A stretch of DNA of 64,000 bases from Pseudomonas saudimassiliensis (GCF_000939975.1 NZ_LK391969.1:1249036-1313035); one strand, 5' to 3'; counted from the first letter of the stretch, positions 46,639 to 58,762 are shown. Notes: a model not told the origin generated them from the sequence alone. Numbers and translations: made by a program.

Positions 46639-48423
46639 TCAGAATTGTGCCGAATCCAGTTCGAACAATACCTCACTGCCCGCCTGCACCGAGGCGCTCA
46701 GGGAGTGGATACGCGGCAACAGACGCTTGAAGTAGAAGCGCGCCGTCGCCAGCTTGGCCTGGTAGAAACCGTCACCATCCTGCTCGGCAGCCAGCGCAGC
46801 CTTGGCCATCCGCGCCCACATGTAGGCGTAGGCGGTGTAGCCAAAGGTATGCAGATACTCCACCGACGCAGCGCCGATTTCATTGGGATTCGTCTTGCTG
46901 TTGGCGATTACCTGGGCCGTCAGTTGCTTGAGGTTCTCCAGTGCCGCCTGCAGCGGCTGCACGAACTCACCCATCTCGGCCGCGCTGTTGGCGGCAATGA
47001 AGCCGTCGATCTCTTCGGCAAACACCTTGAAGAAGGCGCCACCGTTGGCGACCGTCTTGCGGCCCATCAGATCCAGCGCCTGGATGCCGTTGGTGCCTTC
47101 ATAGATCTGGGCAATGCGCACATCCCGCACCAGCTGTTCCTGGCCCCATTCGCGAATATAGCCATGGCCACCCAGCACCTGCTGACCATGCACGCAGCTT
47201 TCAAAACCGACATCGGTAAAGAATGCCTTGGCCACTGGCGTCAGCAGCGCCACCAGATCCTCGCCTTTCTTCCTGATCTGCTCGTCAGCGGCAAACTTGC
47301 TGATATCCAGCTGCATGCCAACGTAAGTGGAGAAAGCACGGCTGCCTTCGGTCATGGCCTTCATGGTCAGCAGCATACGGCGCACATCAGGGTGCACGAT
47401 GATCGGGTCCGCCGCCTTGTCTGGCTGCACGGCGCCGGTGGGCGCGCGGCTCTGGATGCGTTCACGGGCGTAGGCCACAGCGGTCTGGTAGGACGCTTCG
47501 GCGCAGCCGATGCCCTGGATGCCAATGGACAGGCGCTCGTAGTTCATCATGGTGAACATGGCATTCAGGCCCTTGTTCACTTCACCGATCAGGTAGCCCT
47601 TGGCGCCGTCGAAATTCATGACGCAGGTGGCCGAGCCCTTGATGCCCATCTTGTGTTCGATCGAACCGCAGCTGAGGCTGTTGCGCTCACCCAGGCTGCC
47701 ATCTTCATTGACCAGGAATTTGGGCACCAGGAACAGGGAAATTCCCTTGGGGCCGGCCGGGGCGTCGGGCAACTTGGCCAGTACCAGGTGGATGATGTTC
47801 TCGGTCAGATCATGCTCGCCGCCGGTAATGAAGATCTTGGTCCCGGTTACGGCGTAACTGCCATCGGCCTCGGGCACGGCCTTGGTGCGGATGATGCCCA
47901 GGTCGGTGCCAGCGTGGGGCTCGGTCAGGCACATGGTGCCCGCCCAGGTGCCCGCGTACATGTTAGGCAGGTATTTCTGCTTGAGCTCTTCGCTGCCATG
48001 GGCATCCAGCGCCAGGGTGCTCCCGGCGGTCAGGGCGATATAGAGCGCGAAGCTGCTGTTGGCGCCGTAGATCATTTCCTCGACTTGCACGCCGAGCGTC
48101 TTGGGCATGCCCAGCCCGCCGTACTCAGGATTGCCGCCCAGCCCTACCCAGCCGCCTTCGGCGTAGGTGGTGTAGGCCTGCCGAAAGCCGGCGGGGGTAG
48201 TCACTTCGCCGTTGTTCCACACGGCACCCTCTTCGTCCCCGTTGCGGTTCAGTGGGGCGATGGTCTGGGAGGTGATCTTGGCCGCTTCTTCTAGCATGGC
48301 TTCTGCGGTGTCGGCATCAATGGCGCCATCCAGGCCGGGCAGGCTCTGCCACAGTTTATCGGCCTCAAAGGTTTCATTTAGAACGAAGCGGATGTCACGC
48401 AGGGGGGCTTGATACTCGGCCAT
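46639..48423 (-). CDS. FadE-type acyl-CoA dehydrogenase (paralogue 1)
   Basis: 594-residue acyl-CoA dehydrogenase of the long form with an extra C-terminal domain, as in P. aeruginosa FadE1/FadE2 (PA0506/PA0508). MAEYQAPLRDIRFVLNETF is the typical start; flavin and substrate motifs include MCLTEPHAGTDLG and TGTKIFITGGEHDLTENI; the catalytic Glu lies in QIYEGTNGIQALDLMGRK. Catalyses the first step of fatty-acid beta-oxidation with ETF as acceptor; chain length not predictable. GAGGAG precedes the ATG. Paralogue of the gene at 48996. Confidence 0.93.
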   Translation of the reverse strand: MAEYQAPLRDIRFVLNETFEADKLWQSLPGLDGAIDADTAEAMLEEAAKITSQTIAPLNRNGDEEGAVWNNGEVTTPAGFRQAYTTYAEGGWVGLGGNPEYGGLGMPKTLGVQVEEMIYGANSSFALYIALTAGSTLALDAHGSEELKQKYLPNMYAGTWAGTMCLTEPHAGTDLGIIRTKAVPEADGSYAVTGTKIFITGGEHDLTENIIHLVLAKLPDAPAGPKGISLFLVPKFLVNEDGSLGERNSLSCGSIEHKMGIKGSATCVMNFDGAKGYLIGEVNKGLNAMFTMMNYERLSIGIQGIGCAEASYQTAVAYARERIQSRAPTGAVQPDKAADPIIVHPDVRRMLLTMKAMTEGSRAFSTYVGMQLDISKFAADEQIRKKGEDLVALLTPVAKAFFTDVGFESCVHGQQVLGGHGYIREWGQEQLVRDVRIAQIYEGTNGIQALDLMGRKTVANGGAFFKVFAEEIDGFIAANSAAEMGEFVQPLQAALENLKQLTAQVIANSKTNPNEIGAASVEYLHTFGYTAYAYMWARMAKAALAAEQDGDGFYQAKLATARFYFKRLLPRIHSLSASVQAGSEVLFELDSAQF

Positions 48424-48576
48424 GGGAACTCCTCAGTCAGTGTGCCGGCTCAACCGGGTCGATTCGGCGATTGTAGACCGAGAACTTTTCAAACGATAGC
48501 GTCTTGTTGTGACTTTCACCCCTGCTTTAGTCACACCCTCGCCAGACGGGGGTCGGGTTGGGATTTGCGATTGGGA

Positions 48577-48618
48577 CGGATGGATTGTGCGGAGGGGCGG
48601 ATGGATTGTGCGGAGGGG
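48577..48618 (+). repeat. Tandem duplication of a 21-bp unit
   Basis: CGGATGGATTGTGCGGAGGGG occurs twice head to tail (48577-48597 and 48598-48618), ending four bases before the left arm of structured repeat 1. Both copies are identical, so the duplication is recent. Apart from this and the structured repeats, the 572-bp gap 48424-48995 holds nothing recognisable. Confidence 0.9.
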
Positions 48619-48621
48619 CGC

Positions 48622-48720
48622 AGGGTGCTTCCCCCTTTTCAGAACTCGCACCCGCCATCCCTGGCGCTCGTGTGCGTCCGTCCCTGGACGCACACGGTTC
48701 TGAAAAGGGGGAAGCACCCT
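48622..48720 (+). repeat. Structured repeat copy 1 (inverted pair A)
   Basis: 99-bp element. Outer arms 48622-48645 and 48697-48720 are 24 bases each and perfectly complementary (AGGGTGCTTCCCCC... / ...GGGGGAAGCACCCT). They enclose hairpin A (CGCCA-TCCC-TGGCG, 48653-48666) and hairpin B (CGTGTGCGTCC-GTCCCT-GGACGCACACG, 48669-48696), giving a three-way junction. The block 48638-48704 is shared with copy 2 in inverse orientation; the outer 16 bases of each arm are not. Confidence 0.93.
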
Positions 48721-48847
48721 ACGCCCAGCGAGACTTGGTGTATTTGATGGGAAAAGCGGGTAGGAGCGGAAAGAGTCAATTAAATACGACGATAATCCAC
48801 CCTCCTCAGGTGGTTTATACCCCGCCGCCAGTACCAGATTGATGGTT

Positions 48848-48953
48848 CTGGTGGGTATTACCCCACTTCAGAACCGTGTGCGTCCAGGGACGGACGCACA
48901 CGAGCGCCATGGATGGCGGGGTGCGAGTTCTGAAGTGGGGTAATACCCACCAG
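48848..48953 (-). repeat. Structured repeat copy 2 (inverted pair A)
   Basis: 106-bp element in opposite orientation to copy 1. Arms 48848-48874 and 48927-48953 are 27 bases and perfectly complementary (CTGGTGGGTATTACCCC... / ...GGGGTAATACCCACCAG), extendable by a few pairs with one G-T. Core 48867-48934 is nearly identical to copy 1 (one extra C and one loop change TCCC to TCCA). It ends 42 bases after the fadE stop at 48996 in the direction of transcription, so it will also be part of that mRNA's 3' end. Confidence 0.93.
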
Positions 48954-48995
48954 GACCCTGCCCCGCACCCACAGCAACTTACCCAACTCAAAAGC

Positions 48996-50786
48996 TCAGA
49001 ACTGCTCAGCAGTAAGCCCCATCAAGCTATCAGCCCCAGCCTCCAACGCTTCGACATGAGCGTGAGCACGAGGCAGCAGCCGCTTGAAGTAGAACTCCTG
49101 GGTAGCCAGTTTAGCCTGATAAAAACTAGCTTCAGAGCTGCCGGCATCCAATTTCTGCTGGGCAACAACGGCCATCTTCAGCCAGAAGAACGCATGGATC
49201 ACGTAGCCGGAGAACATCAAGAAATCGGTAGCGGCAGCGCCAACCTCTTCCTTGTTCTGCATGGATTTGACGGCGATCTTCTGGGTCAGCTCGCCCCACT
49301 GCGCATTCAGGGCGGTGAGTTTGTTGAAGTAGGTACCCAGTTGCGCATGGCCTTCGTTGGCCTGGCAGAACAGGTGCACTTCCTTGGAAAACGCGCGCAG
49401 CAGCTTGCCCTGGCTCATCAGCACCTTGCGGCCCAGCAGGTCCAGCGCCTGGATGCCATTGGTCCCTTCGTAGATCGGTGCGATGCGGCAGTCGCGCACT
49501 TGCTGCTCCTGCCCCCACTCACGGATATAACCGTGGCCACCGAACACCTGCATGCCCAGCAGGGTCACTTCCAGGCCGGTATCGGTCATGAAGGCCTTGC
49601 AGATGGGCGTGAGGAAGGCGAGTTGGTCTTCGGCGTTGGCGCGAACGGCTTCGTCTTTCGAGTAATGCGCCTGGTCCAGCAGTTGGGCGGTGTAGTAGGC
49701 CAGCGCGCGGTTGCCTTCGTTGAAGGCTTTCATGGTCAGCAGCATGCGGCGCACATCGGGGTGCACGATGATCGGATCGGCTGGCTTTTCCGGTTCGGCC
49801 GGGCCGGACAGAGAGCGCATCTGCAGACGGTCCTTGGCGTAGGCGACGGCATTCTGGTAGGAGACTTCGCCGTGGCAGAGGCCCTGCATGCCGGTACCCA
49901 GGCGGGCGCCGTTCATCATGGTGAACATGCAGTTCAGGCCCCTGTTGATCTCACCGATCAGAAAGCCCGTGGCACCGTCGAAATTCATCACGCAGGTGGC
50001 CGAGGCCTTGATGCCCATCTTGTGTTCGATGGACCCACAGACCACGCCGTTGCGCTCGCCCTTCTCGCCATTGGCGTCGGGCAGGAACTTGGGCACGATG
50101 AACAGCGAGATACCCTTGGTGCCGGCGGGTGCGTCGGGCAGCTTGGCCAGCACCAGGTGGACGATGTTCTCGGCCAGGTCATGTTCGCCCGAGGAAATGA
50201 AGATCTTGGTGCCGGTGACCGCATAGGTGCCGTCGGCCTGGGGCACGGCGCGGGTCTTGATCAGGCCCAGATCGGTGCCGCAGTGGGGTTCGGTCAGGCA
50301 CATGGTGCCGGTCCAGTGGCCGGGTACCAGCTTGTTCAGGTACAGCTCCTTCTGCTCCTGGGTGCCATGGGCGCGAATGGCCGAGGCGCAGCCGTGGGTC
50401 AGGCCGGGGTACATGTTCCAGGCGTAGTTGGCGGCGGCGGTCATTTCGTTAACGACCAGCCCCAGCGATGCCGGCAGGCCCTGGCCGCCGAACTCCACCG
50501 GGCCGCTCATCGCCGCCCAACCGTTGTCGACGTACTGCTGGTAAGCTTCCTTGAAGCCCTTCGGGGTGGTGACGACGCCATTCTCGAAGTGGCAGCCTTC
50601 CTCATCCCCGGTGCGGTTCAGCGGGGCCAGGACTTCACTGGCGAACTTGGCGCTTTCTTCCAGGACGGCATCGACCACGTCCGGGGTGGCATCCGTGAGG
50701 CCATGGGCTTGGTAGCTGGCGGCAAAATCGAATACCTCGTCCATCACAAAGCGCATATCGCGCAGGGGAGCGGTGTAACTGGGCAT
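48996..50786 (-). CDS. FadE-type acyl-CoA dehydrogenase (paralogue 2)
   Basis: 596-residue long-form acyl-CoA dehydrogenase, clearly paralogous to the gene at 46639: MPSYTAPLRDMRFVMDEVF, MCLTEPHCGTDLGLIKTRA, TGTKIFISSGEHDLAENI and PIYEGTNGIQALDLLGRK with the catalytic Glu. The ATG at 50786 has GGAGA six bases upstream; 13 upstream codons of open frame are excluded because they precede that site. Two tandem FadE genes of this type probably have different chain-length preferences, as reported for the P. aeruginosa pair. Unlike a compact operon, a 572-bp gap full of structured repeats separates them. Confidence 0.93.
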   Translation of the reverse strand: MPSYTAPLRDMRFVMDEVFDFAASYQAHGLTDATPDVVDAVLEESAKFASEVLAPLNRTGDEEGCHFENGVVTTPKGFKEAYQQYVDNGWAAMSGPVEFGGQGLPASLGLVVNEMTAAANYAWNMYPGLTHGCASAIRAHGTQEQKELYLNKLVPGHWTGTMCLTEPHCGTDLGLIKTRAVPQADGTYAVTGTKIFISSGEHDLAENIVHLVLAKLPDAPAGTKGISLFIVPKFLPDANGEKGERNGVVCGSIEHKMGIKASATCVMNFDGATGFLIGEINRGLNCMFTMMNGARLGTGMQGLCHGEVSYQNAVAYAKDRLQMRSLSGPAEPEKPADPIIVHPDVRRMLLTMKAFNEGNRALAYYTAQLLDQAHYSKDEAVRANAEDQLAFLTPICKAFMTDTGLEVTLLGMQVFGGHGYIREWGQEQQVRDCRIAPIYEGTNGIQALDLLGRKVLMSQGKLLRAFSKEVHLFCQANEGHAQLGTYFNKLTALNAQWGELTQKIAVKSMQNKEEVGAAATDFLMFSGYVIHAFFWLKMAVVAQQKLDAGSSEASFYQAKLATQEFYFKRLLPRAHAHVEALEAGADSLMGLTAEQF

Positions 50787-50902
50787 GGGGTTCTCCAAGG
50801 GAAGGCGCAGCGGTGAGCTGATCATTATTCATACAGGCGTTTGACCTTAATGCCCCATTGACTGGACGGTCAACGGAAACGACTCACCATTACACTGCTT
50901 GA

Positions 50903-52390
<1,488 letters not shown>

Positions 52391-52447
52391 TCGGACTCCT
52401 GATGCTTATGCCTGCACGGAATAAGAAAATCATTATCAGGTCTTGGA

Positions 52448-52501
52448 CAGACTAAGCGTCGCCCTTTAGGGTAGCGCCAGTCTGGTTCCAGCTTCGGAAC
52501 C
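52448..52501 (+). promoter_or_regulatory. Structured leader upstream of the SLC13 gene
   Basis: Two adjacent stems: CAGACT (52448-52453) with AGTCTG (52479-52484), containing GCG/CGC and CCC/GGG inner pairs around TTTA; then GGTTCC-AGCTTC-GGAACC (52484-52501). They lie 28 bases before the start codon. No U-run, so if regulatory they would act on translation. No match to a riboswitch I know. Confidence 0.35.
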
Positions 52502-52528
52502 GATACCTCACACGAGATTCAGGTACCG

Positions 52529-54319
52529 ATGAACTGGGATACCCTAGCCATGCTCGGCGTGGCCGCCCTGCTGTGCTGGGTGATGTACGCCTTTGTCCGC
52601 GAGAAATTGAGCCCCGACGTCGTCGTGGGTGTCGCCGTGGCGCTCCTTCTGGGCAGTACTCTGCTGACGCCGGCCGAGGTGCTGGGGGTGCTCTCCAACA
52701 GTGCACCGGTCACCATCGCCTGCATGTTCGTGCTCTCCGCCGCGCTGGAGCGCACCGGCTGCGTGGATCGACTGGGCAGCCTGCTGGCACGGATCGGCGG
52801 TACCAGCCCGACCCGCATGCTGTTTGCCCTGCTGATCACCGCCATGCTGTTATCCACCTTCATCAATAACACCCCGGTGGTCGCCATCCTGACGCCCGTT
52901 GCCGTTACCCTCGCGGCCAAGGTCGGCAGCAAGGCATCCAAGATGCTGATCCCGCTGTCCTACGCCACCATCCTCGGCGGCACCATGACCATGATCGGCA
53001 CCTCGACCAACATCCTGGTGGACGGGGTTGCGCGCAGCGAGGGCATGGTGCCCTTCGGCATGTTTGAAATCACCCTGGCTGGCGCCATCATGGCCGCCAT
53101 CGGCCTGGCCTTCATCATGCTGTTCGGCAATCGCCTGCTGCCGGATCGCGACAGCCTGTCGGAACGCCTGCGACCTACCCGCAGCCGTACCTTCATGACC
53201 GAGCTGCTGGTGCCCCAGGGTTCACCGATGGTCAACCAGACCATCGCCGATGCCCAGCTCAACGGTGACAGCGGTATCCAGGTGCTGAAATTGTTTCGCG
53301 GTGACGATGAGCTGAGCACGCCCCTCAACACCACCCTACTCAACGCCGGCGATCGCCTGATACTGCATGCCAACGTGCGCGACTTCGTCGAGCTGCGGCA
53401 GACCGGTGTACTCGAATTCAACCGTGACCAGAGCTTCGAGACCATTTCCACCCGCGACGTGATCCTCGCCGAAGCCGTCGTCGCGCGCAGCTCACGCTAT
53501 ATCAACCGGCCCATGCGCGATCTCAACCTCACGGCCCGCTACGGTATCCATGTGCTGGCAGTGCACCGCCAGGACGAACACATTCAAGACAACCTGGACG
53601 ACTTCGAGCTGCAGTTCGGTGACGTGATGCTGGTGGAAGGCTCGCCGGCGCAGATCCGCAAGTTTGCCGACAACGGTGATCTGATCAGCCTCAATACCGT
53701 GCAGGAACGGGCCTATCGTCGCCACAAGGCGCCGATTGCCATTATCGCGGTACTGAGCGTCATGGTGTTGGCAGCGTTGGGCGTGATGCCCATTGAAGGC
53801 CTGGCGATCATCGCCGCCGCCGTGGTGGTCGCGACCGGCTGCCTGGACGTGGAGGACGCCTACAAGTCGATCGACTGGAAGATCCTGGCGCTGATCTTCG
53901 GCATGCTGGCGATCAGCATCGCAATGAACAAGGTGGGGTTGGTGGGCAGTATCGTAGGCCAGGTCATGGCCCTGTCACCGATCCTCGGGCCGCTGTTCAT
54001 GCTGTCATTCATCTATCTGCTGACGTCCATTCTCACGGAAATCATCAGCAACAATGCGGTAGCCGTGCTGCTGACCCCGATCGCCATCGGCGTGGCCCAC
54101 CAGTTGGGGGCCGACCCGCGGCCCTTCGTCGTGGCGGTCATGTTCGCCGCCAGCGCCAGCTTCGCCACACCGATCGGCTACCAGACCAACACCTTCGTCT
54201 ACAGCGCCGGGGGTTATCGCTTTACTGACTTCGTGAGGATTGGTCTGCCATTGAACCTGATCATGTGGGCGGCGGCGACTGTGATCATTCCGCTGTTCTG
54301 GCCGTTGTTCCCCGCTTGA
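52529..54319 (+). CDS. SLC13-family permease with two RCK_C (TrkA-C) domains
   Basis: 596-residue DASS-type anion permease. Two inverted-repeat membrane halves each carry an Asn-rich substrate/sodium motif: STFINNTPVVAILTPV near residue 113 and EIISNNAVAVLLTPI near residue 512. Between them are two cytosolic TrkA-C domains (about residues 215-295 and 305-390), as in the bacterial sulfate/carboxylate carriers. Substrate could be sulfate, a dicarboxylate or another anion; metY nearby is weak support for a sulfur role. AGG lies 9 bases before the ATG. Confidence 0.88.
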   Translation: MNWDTLAMLGVAALLCWVMYAFVREKLSPDVVVGVAVALLLGSTLLTPAEVLGVLSNSAPVTIACMFVLSAALERTGCVDRLGSLLARIGGTSPTRMLFALLITAMLLSTFINNTPVVAILTPVAVTLAAKVGSKASKMLIPLSYATILGGTMTMIGTSTNILVDGVARSEGMVPFGMFEITLAGAIMAAIGLAFIMLFGNRLLPDRDSLSERLRPTRSRTFMTELLVPQGSPMVNQTIADAQLNGDSGIQVLKLFRGDDELSTPLNTTLLNAGDRLILHANVRDFVELRQTGVLEFNRDQSFETISTRDVILAEAVVARSSRYINRPMRDLNLTARYGIHVLAVHRQDEHIQDNLDDFELQFGDVMLVEGSPAQIRKFADNGDLISLNTVQERAYRRHKAPIAIIAVLSVMVLAALGVMPIEGLAIIAAAVVVATGCLDVEDAYKSIDWKILALIFGMLAISIAMNKVGLVGSIVGQVMALSPILGPLFMLSFIYLLTSILTEIISNNAVAVLLTPIAIGVAHQLGADPRPFVVAVMFAASASFATPIGYQTNTFVYSAGGYRFTDFVRIGLPLNLIMWAAATVIIPLFWPLFPA

Positions 54320-54372
54320 GGCGGGAAGGGCCGAGTTCCATCTCGACTAGCGAGGTCAGCCTCAACCCAGGT

Positions 54373-54390
54373 GCCGGGATTAAACCCGGC
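54373..54390. terminator. Stem-loop between the convergent SLC13 and metY genes
   Basis: GCCGGG-ATTAAA-CCCGGC is a perfect 6-bp GC stem followed on the + strand by TCTCTCCCC. Its position between two convergent genes fits shared termination. Confidence 0.5.
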
Positions 54391-54408
54391 TCTCTCCCCA
54401 AGCCCTGA

Positions 54409-55686
54409 TCAGGCCTTCGCAGCGTCGAGCGCCTGCTCCAGGTCAGCCAGAATGTCGTCGATATGCTCGATACCGATCGACAGGCGCACCAGGTCCCGCG
54501 GCACGCCGGCTTTTTCCAGTTCCTCATCGTCCAGCTGCCGGTGGGTGGTGGAGGCCGGATGACAGGCCAGTGACTTGGCGTCGCCGATATTCACCAGCCG
54601 CAACACCAGCTGCAGCGCATCGATGAAGCGCGCACCCGCTTCCTGGCCGCCCTTGATACCGAAGGACAGGATCGCCGCCGGCTTGCCGCCCATGTAGCGC
54701 TGGGCCAGCTCGTGCTCGGGGTTATCCTTGAGGCCGGCGTATTTCACCCAGGCTACCTGTGGGTGCTGCTGCAGGTATTCAGCTACCTTCTGCGCATTCT
54801 CACAGTGCCGCTCCATGCGCAGGCTCAGGGTTTCCAGCCCCTGCAGGATCAGGAAGGTATTGAATGGCGATAATGCCGCGCCCATGTTGCGCAGCGGCAC
54901 CACGCGGCAGCGGCCAATAAAGGCCGCCGGGCCAAAGGCCTCGGTATAGACCACGCCGTGGTAGGACGGGTCCGGCGTGTTCAACAGCGGGAAACGGTCC
55001 TTGTTATCCGCCCAGGGAAACTTGCCCGAATCCACCACCATGCCGCCCAGGCTGTTGCCGTGGCCGCCGATATACTTGGTCAGGGCGTGCACCACGATAT
55101 CCGCGCCATGCTCGAAGGGCCGGCAGAGGATCGGCGTGGCCACCGTGTTGTCCACGATCAGCGGCACGCCGTGGCGGTGCGCCGCATCGGCCAGCGCCTG
55201 CAGATCGATGATGTTACCGGCGGGGTTGCCGATCGATTCGCAGAACACCGCCTTGGTGTTCTCATCGATCAGCGCTTCCATCGCGGCAATGTCATTGTGG
55301 GGTGCAAAGCGCACCTCGATGCCCTGGCGCGGCAAGGTGTGGGCGAACAGGTTATAGGTGCCGCCGTACAGCTTGGCGGTGGACACGATATTGTCGCCCA
55401 CCTCAGCCAGCGTCTGGATCGCATAGGTGATGGCCGCCATGCCGGAAGCCACCGCCAGCGCGCCTACGCCCCCTTCCAGTGCCGCTACCCGCTCCTCCAG
55501 CACCGCATTGGTCGGGTTGGTGATGCGCGTGTAGATGTTACCCGCCACCTTCAGGTCGAACAGATCAGCCCCGTGCTGGGTGCTGTCGAACGCGTAGGAG
55601 GTGGTCTGGTAGATCGGCACCGCCACCGCCTTGGTGGTCGGGTCGGGGCTGTAGCCAGCGTGGATTGCCAGGGTTTCGAGCTTCAT
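54409..55686 (-). CDS. metY: O-acetylhomoserine sulfhydrylase (homocysteine synthase) MetY
   Basis: 425-residue PLP enzyme of the Cys/Met metabolism family making homocysteine from O-acetyl- (or O-succinyl-) homoserine and sulfide. Starts [29 protein letters not shown]; the PLP lysine is Lys204 in [10 protein letters not shown]; the 425-residue length with a long insertion ([19 protein letters not shown]) marks the MetY rather than the shorter MetB/MetC/MetZ type. GGGAG precedes the ATG by about 9 bases. 33 bp after hemE on the same strand. Confidence 0.94.
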   Translation of the reverse strand: MKLETLAIHAGYSPDPTTKAVAVPIYQTTSYAFDSTQHGADLFDLKVAGNIYTRITNPTNAVLEERVAALEGGVGALAVASGMAAITYAIQTLAEVGDNIVSTAKLYGGTYNLFAHTLPRQGIEVRFAPHNDIAAMEALIDENTKAVFCESIGNPAGNIIDLQALADAAHRHGVPLIVDNTVATPILCRPFEHGADIVVHALTKYIGGHGNSLGGMVVDSGKFPWADNKDRFPLLNTPDPSYHGVVYTEAFGPAAFIGRCRVVPLRNMGAALSPFNTFLILQGLETLSLRMERHCENAQKVAEYLQQHPQVAWVKYAGLKDNPEHELAQRYMGGKPAAILSFGIKGGQEAGARFIDALQLVLRLVNIGDAKSLACHPASTTHRQLDDEELEKAGVPRDLVRLSIGIEHIDDILADLEQALDAAKA

Positions 55687-55719
55687 TGTTGTTGTCTCCC
55701 TTGTGAATTGCCGCAGTCG

Positions 55720-56808
55720 TCAGCCCTGGGCGACGACTGCCTTCGGATCATGGTATTTCGCCGACAGTTCATGCACCGCCTCGATGAACACGCCGGCATG
55801 GGCCGGGTCCACTTCCGGGGTGATGCCGTGGCCGAGGTTGAAGACGTGGCCGGTGCCCTTGCCGTAGCTGGCCAGGATCCGTTCGACCTCATTACGAATG
55901 GCCTGCGGGTTGGCATAGAGCACGGTGGGGTCCATGTTGCCCTGCAGGGCAACCTTGGATCCAACCCGCGAGCGGGCAACGCCGATATCCATGGTCCAGT
56001 CCAGGCCGACACCGTCAGCGCCACAGTCGGCGATGCTTTCCAGCCAGAGTCCACCGTTCTTGGTGAACACGATCACCGGCACGCGGCGGCCATCGTGTTC
56101 GCGGATCAGGCCGCTGATGATCTTGCGCATGTAGGCCAGGGAGAACGTCTGGTATGCATCGGCGGACAGGTTGCCGCCCCAGGTATCGAAGATCTGCACC
56201 GCCTGGGCGCCGGACTTGATCTGCTCGTTCAGGTAGCTGGTGACCGACTGGGCCAGCTTGTCGAGCAGCAGGTGTACGGCTTCGGGCTGGTCGTACATCA
56301 GCGCCTTGATCTTGCGGAAATCCTTGGAGGAGCCGCCTTCGACCATGTAGGTGGCCAGGGTCCAGGGGCTGCCGGAAAATCCGATCAGCGGTACGCGGCC
56401 GTTGAGTTCGCGGCGGATGGTGCTGACCGCGTCCATGACGTAGCCCAGGTCCTGGCGGGGATCGGGAATCGGCAGGGCTTCGATATCGGCGAGGGTGTCG
56501 ATGCGCTTGCGGAATTTCGGACCTTCACCGGTCTCGAAATGCAGGCCCAGGCCCATGGCGTCGGGAATGGTCAGGATGTCGGAAAACAGGATGGCCGCGT
56601 CCAGCGGGTAGCGCTCCAGCGGCTGCAGGGTAACCTCGCAGGCCATTTCCGGGTTCATGCACAGGCCCATGAAGTCGCCGGCGCGGGCGCGGGAGGCGCG
56701 GTATTCGGGCAGGTAGCGGCCGGCCTGGCGCATCATCCAGACGGGGGTTACATCGACAGGCTGGCGCAGCAGCGCACGCAGAAAACGGTCATTCTTCAAT
56801 TCAGACAT
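55720..56808 (-). CDS. hemE: Uroporphyrinogen decarboxylase HemE
   Basis: 362-residue cytosolic enzyme decarboxylating uroporphyrinogen III to coproporphyrinogen III in haem synthesis. Signatures: [36 protein letters not shown] (catalytic Asp), [19 protein letters not shown] and [15 protein letters not shown]. Start placed at [14 protein letters not shown] (56808), where family members begin; the frame is open for 11 more codons upstream. Downstream of gltD on the same strand but separated from it by 471 bp holding structured repeats 3 and 4. Confidence 0.95.
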   Translation of the reverse strand: MSELKNDRFLRALLRQPVDVTPVWMMRQAGRYLPEYRASRARAGDFMGLCMNPEMACEVTLQPLERYPLDAAILFSDILTIPDAMGLGLHFETGEGPKFRKRIDTLADIEALPIPDPRQDLGYVMDAVSTIRRELNGRVPLIGFSGSPWTLATYMVEGGSSKDFRKIKALMYDQPEAVHLLLDKLAQSVTSYLNEQIKSGAQAVQIFDTWGGNLSADAYQTFSLAYMRKIISGLIREHDGRRVPVIVFTKNGGLWLESIADCGADGVGLDWTMDIGVARSRVGSKVALQGNMDPTVLYANPQAIRNEVERILASYGKGTGHVFNLGHGITPEVDPAHAGVFIEAVHELSAKYHDPKAVVAQG

Positions 56809-56951
56809 GAAATCGGTATCCAGTGGCGTAAATGCAGCCATTGTAACCGTTCTCGCGGGGAAGATAAGGGGCGGTGCGGCAAAGGGGCGCGGGCGGGTTT
56901 AGTTTCGGTGAGGTATGGGCCGTGTGTGGGCACGGGTGGTGTGCAGGGACT

Positions 56952-57056
56952 GCGGTTACCGGTCGGGCCAGCTCGACACGCCGTGAACCCATCCGTGGGG
57001 GCTCACGGTTGCCGTCCTTGGCAACCGACGGTCGAGCTAACCCGGCCGGCAACCGC
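56952..57056 (+). repeat. Structured repeat copy 3 (inverted pair B)
   Basis: 105-bp element. Outer arms 56952-56977 and 57031-57056 pair as GCGGTT/AACCGC, CCGG/CCGG, T-G, CGGG/CCCG and AGCTCGAC/GTCGAGCT with two small internal mismatches. Inside are hairpin A (CCCA-TCCG-TGGG, 56988-56999) and hairpin B (CGGTTGCC-GTCCTT-GGCAACCG, 57006-57027). Same layout and loops as copies 1 and 2 but with different stem sequences. Confidence 0.85.
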
Positions 57057-57132
57057 TGCCCGTCATCTCCGTGCAGACCTTAAGCCAAACCCATAAACCC
57101 AACTCGCCGCCACTCAAGCGTCTCGCAGGTTG

Positions 57133-57233
57133 TCGGTCTGGCCGGGTTTCGCGGACCGTTTGATGCCAGGGACGGCATCAACGAGCCCCCAGGGATGGGT
57201 TCACGGCGTGTCTGCGAAGCCAGGCCAGACCGA
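57133..57233 (-). repeat. Structured repeat copy 4 (inverted pair B)
   Basis: 101-bp element opposite in orientation to copy 3. Outer arms 57133-57156 and 57210-57233 pair over about 24 positions with one mismatch and two G-T pairs (outermost TCGGTCTGGCC / GGCCAGACCGA). Reading the minus strand: hairpin A CCCA-TCCC-TGGG (57188-57199) then hairpin B TTGATGCC-GTCCCT-GGCATCAA (57060s-57181). The hairpin-B stem differs from copy 3 by compensated changes. It ends 46 bases after the gltD stop in the direction of transcription. No gene is seen in 56809-57279. Confidence 0.85.
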
Positions 57234-57279
57234 TGACCCAACCCCATCCGACAGCAATCGACACCACTGAACCAGCACA

Positions 57280-58707
<1,428 letters not shown>

Positions 58708-58762
58708 TCATTACTGCAACGCCGTCTCGGATGCTCGGCATTGCCGGATATTCTTTCTGGAC

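Noticed and set aside
48622..48953. A transposon bounded by the two inverted copies
   Set aside because: Only 127 bp lie between the copies, with no coding potential; each copy is itself a closed palindrome and differs from the other outside the core, unlike terminal inverted repeats of one element.
48409..48960. Small protein-coding genes in the fadE-fadE gap
   Set aside because: The open frames run through the structured repeats on both strands, with no ribosome-binding sites and no similarity to known proteins; they come from the palindromes.
52448..52501. Fluoride riboswitch before the SLC13 gene
   Set aside because: Lacks the crcB-motif layout and its conserved loop bases; stems are simple sequential hairpins.
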